Below are positions 6,122 through 8,342 of a stretch of DNA of 8,342 nucleotides, piece after piece. Made by a program: the position numbers and the translations under genes. The stretch spans positions 1 to 8,342 of the forward strand of contig JADDPV010000110.1 of assembly GCA_016781705.1 (NCBI GenBank), in the 5' to 3' direction. Source of the DNA: Rubrobacter sp. (GTDB taxonomy: Bacteria; Actinomycetota; Rubrobacteria; Rubrobacterales; Rubrobacteraceae). Below the pieces are notes generated by a model, which saw only the letters and a list, made by a program, of their open reading frames with translations, had not been told where the DNA came from and did no database searches. The first letter of the stretch is position 1, and each line of letters begins with the position of its first letter.

Positions 6122-6376
6122 CTACCCGCCCGGCAACACAACTTGCCGCTGGAACCAAGCAGCTTCGTCGGACGCGGAAAGGAGCTGACCCGAGGTCAGG
6201 AAGCCGCTCGCCGATCACCGCCTCCTGACGCTCACTGGACCGGGAGGCTGCGGCAAGAAGACGCGGCTGGCGCTTCGGGTGGCGCCGACGCGGTGGAAGA
6301 GCCCGATATTTCCCCGCTTCGGCGGACCCTGCAGAGGTTCCTGGGCCACTGGGACCGCTACGGGTACGGACCCTGA
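6122..6376 (+). pseudogene. Remnant of a COG3903/LuxR-type ATPase regulator (N-terminal P-loop part)
   Basis: The first frame reads LPARQHNLPLEPSSFVGRGKELT (6122-6190), the signature N terminus of large LuxR/AfsR-like regulators with an NB-ARC-like ATPase. A one-base insertion in the CCC at about 6189-6191 shifts the sense into a second frame (6192-6283): EVRKPLADHRLLTLTGPGG, then CGKKTRLALRVA. This is a Walker A motif with one extra Lys codon. A second shift at about 6283 returns to the first frame for ADAVEEPD, after which nothing recognisable remains before TGA at 6376. Intact relatives are about 700-1000 residues with a C-terminal HTH; here only about 65 codons of homology survive. There is no start codon with a ribosome binding site, and the 5' side abuts the SRP RNA promoter. 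It is very likely not functional. Confidence 0.8.
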
Positions 6377-6390
6377 GCGTTTCACAACAA

Positions 6391-6750
6391 GGCGGACGGC
6401 GGTTCGTCGGCTGCCACGGCCTGTAAGGCTCCCGCTTCAGCGGCGGTGACGGGTGATGGGCGCCTACGTGGTCGCGTCCGGGTGCTGCGGCAGGGGGTTC
6501 GCAATGGACCGTCCTGGTGGCGGGTTTCGAGCACCTCGGCCTGGCGGAAGTGCTCTGCTACACGCTACAGACCAACCGGGCACCGCGGCGGGTTATGGAG
6601 AAGGCGGGCTTCGGGTACGAGCGCGACGTCGTACACGCCGGCCTGCCATATGTGTTCCACTGCCTCACCGCCTCCGGCCGGCCGGAAGACCGGCGGTGGC
6701 CCCTAACGGAGCCCGAGAAACGACAAACACGGAGGAGCCTGAGGATATGA
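6391..6750 (+). pseudogene. Broken GNAT acetyltransferase
   Basis: Three pieces of a GNAT N-acetyltransferase lie in two frames. RFVGCHGL (6400-6423) resembles the central GNAT strand and is followed by TAA. MGAYVVASGCCGRGFAMD (6456-6509) holds the acetyl-CoA-binding motif A (here GCCGRGFA; usually Q/RxxGxG/A). VAGFEHLGLAEVLCYTLQTN (from 6517), then RAPRRVMEKAGFGYERDVVH, is the typical C-terminal half with the N-x-x-S/A-x-x-v-m-e-k-x-GF signature. A frame change at about 6510-6516 and the internal stop break the gene, and the N-terminal half is missing. The last frame ends in TGA at 6748-6750, overlapping the methyltransferase ATG as ATGA. Family members acetylate amines, antibiotics or ribosomal proteins; the original substrate cannot be told. 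Confidence 0.82.
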
Positions 6751-7484
6751 CGCAGTGGTACAGAGAAGACCTGGCGTACATCCACGACGTCGGGTTCGGT
6801 GACTATGCGCTCGGTTCCGCCCCCGGCGTGTTGGAGATCCTGGCCCGAAACGGGATACGGGAGGGCCTGGTGGTCGATCTGGGTTGCGGGAGCGGCCTGT
6901 GGGCCAAAGAGCTCGCGGAGGCCGGCTACCGCGTCCTCGGGATCGACATCTCCGAGTCGATGGTCGAGATCGCACGCGGGAGGGTGCCAGACGCCGAGTT
7001 CCGGGTCGGGTCGCTCTTCGAGGCCGACATCCCACCTTGTGTCGCCGTCACGGCGGTCGGCGAGGTCCTCAATTACCTCTTCGATCCGGGGAATGACCTC
7101 GGCCAAGGGTTGGTCCCTTTCTTCCGGCGCGTACACGAGGCATTGGTCCCCGGCGGCGTCTTCGTGTTCGACGTCGCGGAGCCGGGACAGGTCCCGCGGG
7201 GGACCAAGACCAGAGGGTTCTCCGAAGGAGAGGACTGGGTGGTGCTCGTCGAAAAGGAGGAGGACGCGGAGCAGAAGACGTTGACGCGTCGCATCATCAG
7301 CTTCCGAAAGTTGGGGGAGCACTACAGACGCGACGACGAAGTACACCGCCAGCGATTATACGAATCGGCGGAGATCGCAAGGGACCTCCGCCAGATAGGG
7401 TTTCGAGTCCGGACGATGCGCGTCTACGGCCGCTATGAGCTACCGAGGGCTCATACAGCGTTCGTCGCCGTAGTGTGCGCGTGA
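6747..7484 (+). CDS. Class I SAM-dependent methyltransferase
   Basis: A 245-residue cytoplasmic methyltransferase of the Methyltransf_11/25 type. Motif I is VVDLGCGSGLW (42-52). The acidic residue ending strand 2 is D67 in GIDISESM. GSLFEADIPP (88-97) and TAVGEVLNYLFD (102-113) form the region around strand 4, and LVPGGVFVFDVAEPG (133-147) is the strand 5 signature. The start is ATG 6747, with GGAGGA (6731-6736) 10 bases upstream and AYxHDVGFGDY near the N terminus as in small-molecule relatives. The open frame extends to a GTG at 6453, but that part is the GNAT remnant read in frame and is not homologous to methyltransferases. The gene is intact although both upstream neighbours are decayed. 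The substrate is unknown. Confidence 0.92.
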   Translation: MTQWYREDLAYIHDVGFGDYALGSAPGVLEILARNGIREGLVVDLGCGSGLWAKELAEAGYRVLGIDISESMVEIARGRVPDAEFRVGSLFEADIPPCVAVTAVGEVLNYLFDPGNDLGQGLVPFFRRVHEALVPGGVFVFDVAEPGQVPRGTKTRGFSEGEDWVVLVEKEEDAEQKTLTRRIISFRKLGEHYRRDDEVHRQRLYESAEIARDLRQIGFRVRTMRVYGRYELPRAHTAFVAVVCA

Positions 7485-7498
7485 GTGTGTAGAAGGAA

Positions 7499-7518
7499 GG
7501 CCGTTGACGAGGACGGCC
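7499..7518 (+). terminator. Possible stem-loop terminator after the methyltransferase
   Basis: GGCCGT (7499-7504) and ACGGCC (7513-7518) form a perfect 6-bp stem with an 8-base loop, starting 15 bases after the methyltransferase stop codon. Position and GC-rich stem suit a transcription end, but no T-run follows. In high-GC bacteria such U-less hairpins are sometimes terminators. Confidence 0.4.
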
Positions 7519-7588
7519 ACCGTGTGGTTCCTACTCCCGATCCTTCGGCTCTCGCAGCGAACATCCGTCGACCAAACCCGGTTTTGTG

Positions 7589-7605
7589 GATGATCCGGGA
7601 TCATC
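7589..7605. promoter_or_regulatory. Operator-like palindrome upstream of the SWIM gene
   Basis: GATGATC (7589-7595) and GATCATC (7599-7605) are perfect inverted half-sites around a 3-base centre, 50 bases before the SWIM start codon and about 25 bases upstream of the TAGTAT hexamer. A 17-bp dyad at this place is the size of many dimeric repressor sites. No regulator can be assigned. Confidence 0.45.
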
Positions 7606-7654
7606 ATGGCTCCAGCAAGCTCCTGAGTGCTAGTATCTTTCCGTCGAGGTCGTT

Positions 7655-8342
7655 GTGAGAAGTGCGCCGATACCGTTTGAACTTACCGAGGCCCGGGTCC
7701 GGGAGCAGTCGTCCTCCGAGTCGTTTCGCAGGGGTGAGGATTACTACCGGCAAGGGACCGTACTCTCCCTGACCCTGCGCGGCGGCGTGCTCCGGTCGGA
7801 GGTGGCGGGTAGCCAGTTTGCTCCTTATGAGGTCCGCGTCGCCTTCGACGAAGCCGGTATCACGGGAGCGGCGTGCAGTTGCCCGTACGGATGGGGCGGC
7901 TGGTGCAAACACATCGTCGCCGCTCTGCTCGCCTGCATTCACGAGCCGGAGTCGGTCAAGGAACGGCGTGCCCTCGAAGAGGTCCTCTCGGGGCTGGACC
8001 GGGACGAGCTTCAGGCCATCCTGCTGAGGCTGGCCGAGCACGACCCTTCCCTGATAGACGTCATAGAGAGCGAGCTCTCGCTCGCGCCCTCCCCGGCCCG
8101 TCCCGCCGTGGAGGCCGGCGCCATCCGCTCCCAGGTCCGCTCCATCATTCACTCCCTGGACTACGTGCGGGCTTCCGAAGCTTACTGGCATACCGGCGGG
8201 GTCGTCGATGAGGTGCGCCGGGTGCTCGGAGGAGCGTGGAGCTTCATCGAAGCCGGAGACGGCCGCAACGCCCTGCTCGTGCTGGAGGCGATCACCGACG
8301 AATACATGCAAGCATGGGAGCTGCTCGACGACTCAGACGGCG
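7655..8342 (+). CDS. SWIM zinc-finger protein, C-terminus beyond the window
   Basis: An open frame of 229 codons from GTG 7655 to the window end with no stop. Residues 8-60 (FELTEARVREQ, SFRRGEDYYRQGTV, APYEVRVAF) are the usual lead-in of bacterial SWIM proteins. The SWIM motif CxCxnCxH is complete: C74, C76, C84 and H86 in CSCPYGWGGWCKH, followed by IVAALLA. After it comes a helical region with LSGLDRDELQAILLRLAEHDPSL (111-133) and AGAIRSQVRSIIHSLDYV (154-171), which in relatives leads into helical repeats. SWIM domains bind DNA or protein partners; bacterial stand-alone forms have no firmly known role, though some accompany SNF2 helicases. GAGGT at 7646-7650 lies 4 bases before the GTG. Transcription is probably independent of the methyltransferase. 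Confidence 0.9.
   Translation, partial: MRSAPIPFELTEARVREQSSSESFRRGEDYYRQGTVLSLTLRGGVLRSEVAGSQFAPYEVRVAFDEAGITGAACSCPYGWGGWCKHIVAALLACIHEPESVKERRALEEVLSGLDRDELQAILLRLAEHDPSLIDVIESELSLAPSPARPAVEAGAIRSQVRSIIHSLDYVRASEAYWHTGGVVDEVRRVLGGAWSFIEAGDGRNALLVLEAITDEYMQAWELLDDSDG

Larger units (their letters stand above)
7485..7654. other. Intergenic region with hairpin and palindrome
   Basis: This 170-base stretch separates the methyltransferase from the SWIM protein. No credible small gene or RNA is seen. It holds the stem-loop and the 7-bp dyad listed separately, and a TAGTAT hexamer at 7631-7636 that could serve as a -10 box for the downstream gene, although no good -35 box accompanies it. Confidence 0.6.

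Noticed and set aside
6667..6697. GC-rich imperfect inverted repeat (accgcc...ggcggt) near the end of the GNAT remnant
   Set aside because: The stem is short and interrupted and no T-run follows; it looks like compositional noise.
6453..6746. N-terminal extension of the methyltransferase in the same frame
   Set aside because: The extra residues are the GNAT motif A fragment plus out-of-frame sequence; ATG 6747 has a ribosome binding site and matches family starts.
7604..8311. 235-codon minus-strand open frame
   Set aside because: The opposite strand encodes a SWIM protein with a complete CxCxnCxH motif; this frame has no recognisable domain.

Overview
The window is high-GC bacterial DNA. 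It looks actinobacterial, and Rubrobacter-like is my best guess. That rests on the strong G/C third-position bias, frequent TTG/GTG starts, the gene families present, and a remnant of a large ATPase regulator of the LuxR/COG3903 type. It is an inference, not a sequence match.

Left part (1-6064, all minus strand): a compact replication/recombination cluster. In transcription order it holds a large Bacillus-type signal recognition particle RNA, dnaX (clamp-loader tau subunit), ebfC/ybaB (nucleoid-associated protein), recR (recombination mediator), a small ABM-like (antibiotic biosynthesis monooxygenase-like) gene, an mrfA-type helicase with a C-terminal cysteine cluster, and the first 47 codons of a LOG/TIGR00725-like gene. 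From dnaX onward the spacings are a few bases or overlaps (the recR to ABM-like gap depends on an uncertain start), so one operon is likely. SRP RNA-dnaX-ybaB-recR is a conserved bacterial order. Adding an mrfA-like helicase puts clamp loading, RecFOR-type repair and a UvrABC-independent excision-repair helicase under probable joint transcription.

Middle (about 6065-6750): a gene graveyard. Next to the SRP RNA promoter lies a frameshifted N-terminal/P-loop remnant of a COG3903/LuxR-type ATPase regulator. It is followed by a broken GNAT acetyltransferase whose surviving C-terminal frame still ends in an ATGA overlap with the next gene.

Right part (6747-8342, plus strand): an intact class I SAM-dependent methyltransferase, then a 170-base intergenic region with a small hairpin and a palindrome, then a SWIM zinc-finger protein that runs off the window end.

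I see no CRISPR array, tRNA, insertion sequence, or clear new defence or biosynthetic system. The most interesting points are the large SRP RNA in a high-GC genome, the interlocked inverted repeats between it and dnaX, the ABM-like gene with an unclear start coupled to mrfA, the missing DnaX zinc cysteine, and the decayed region.
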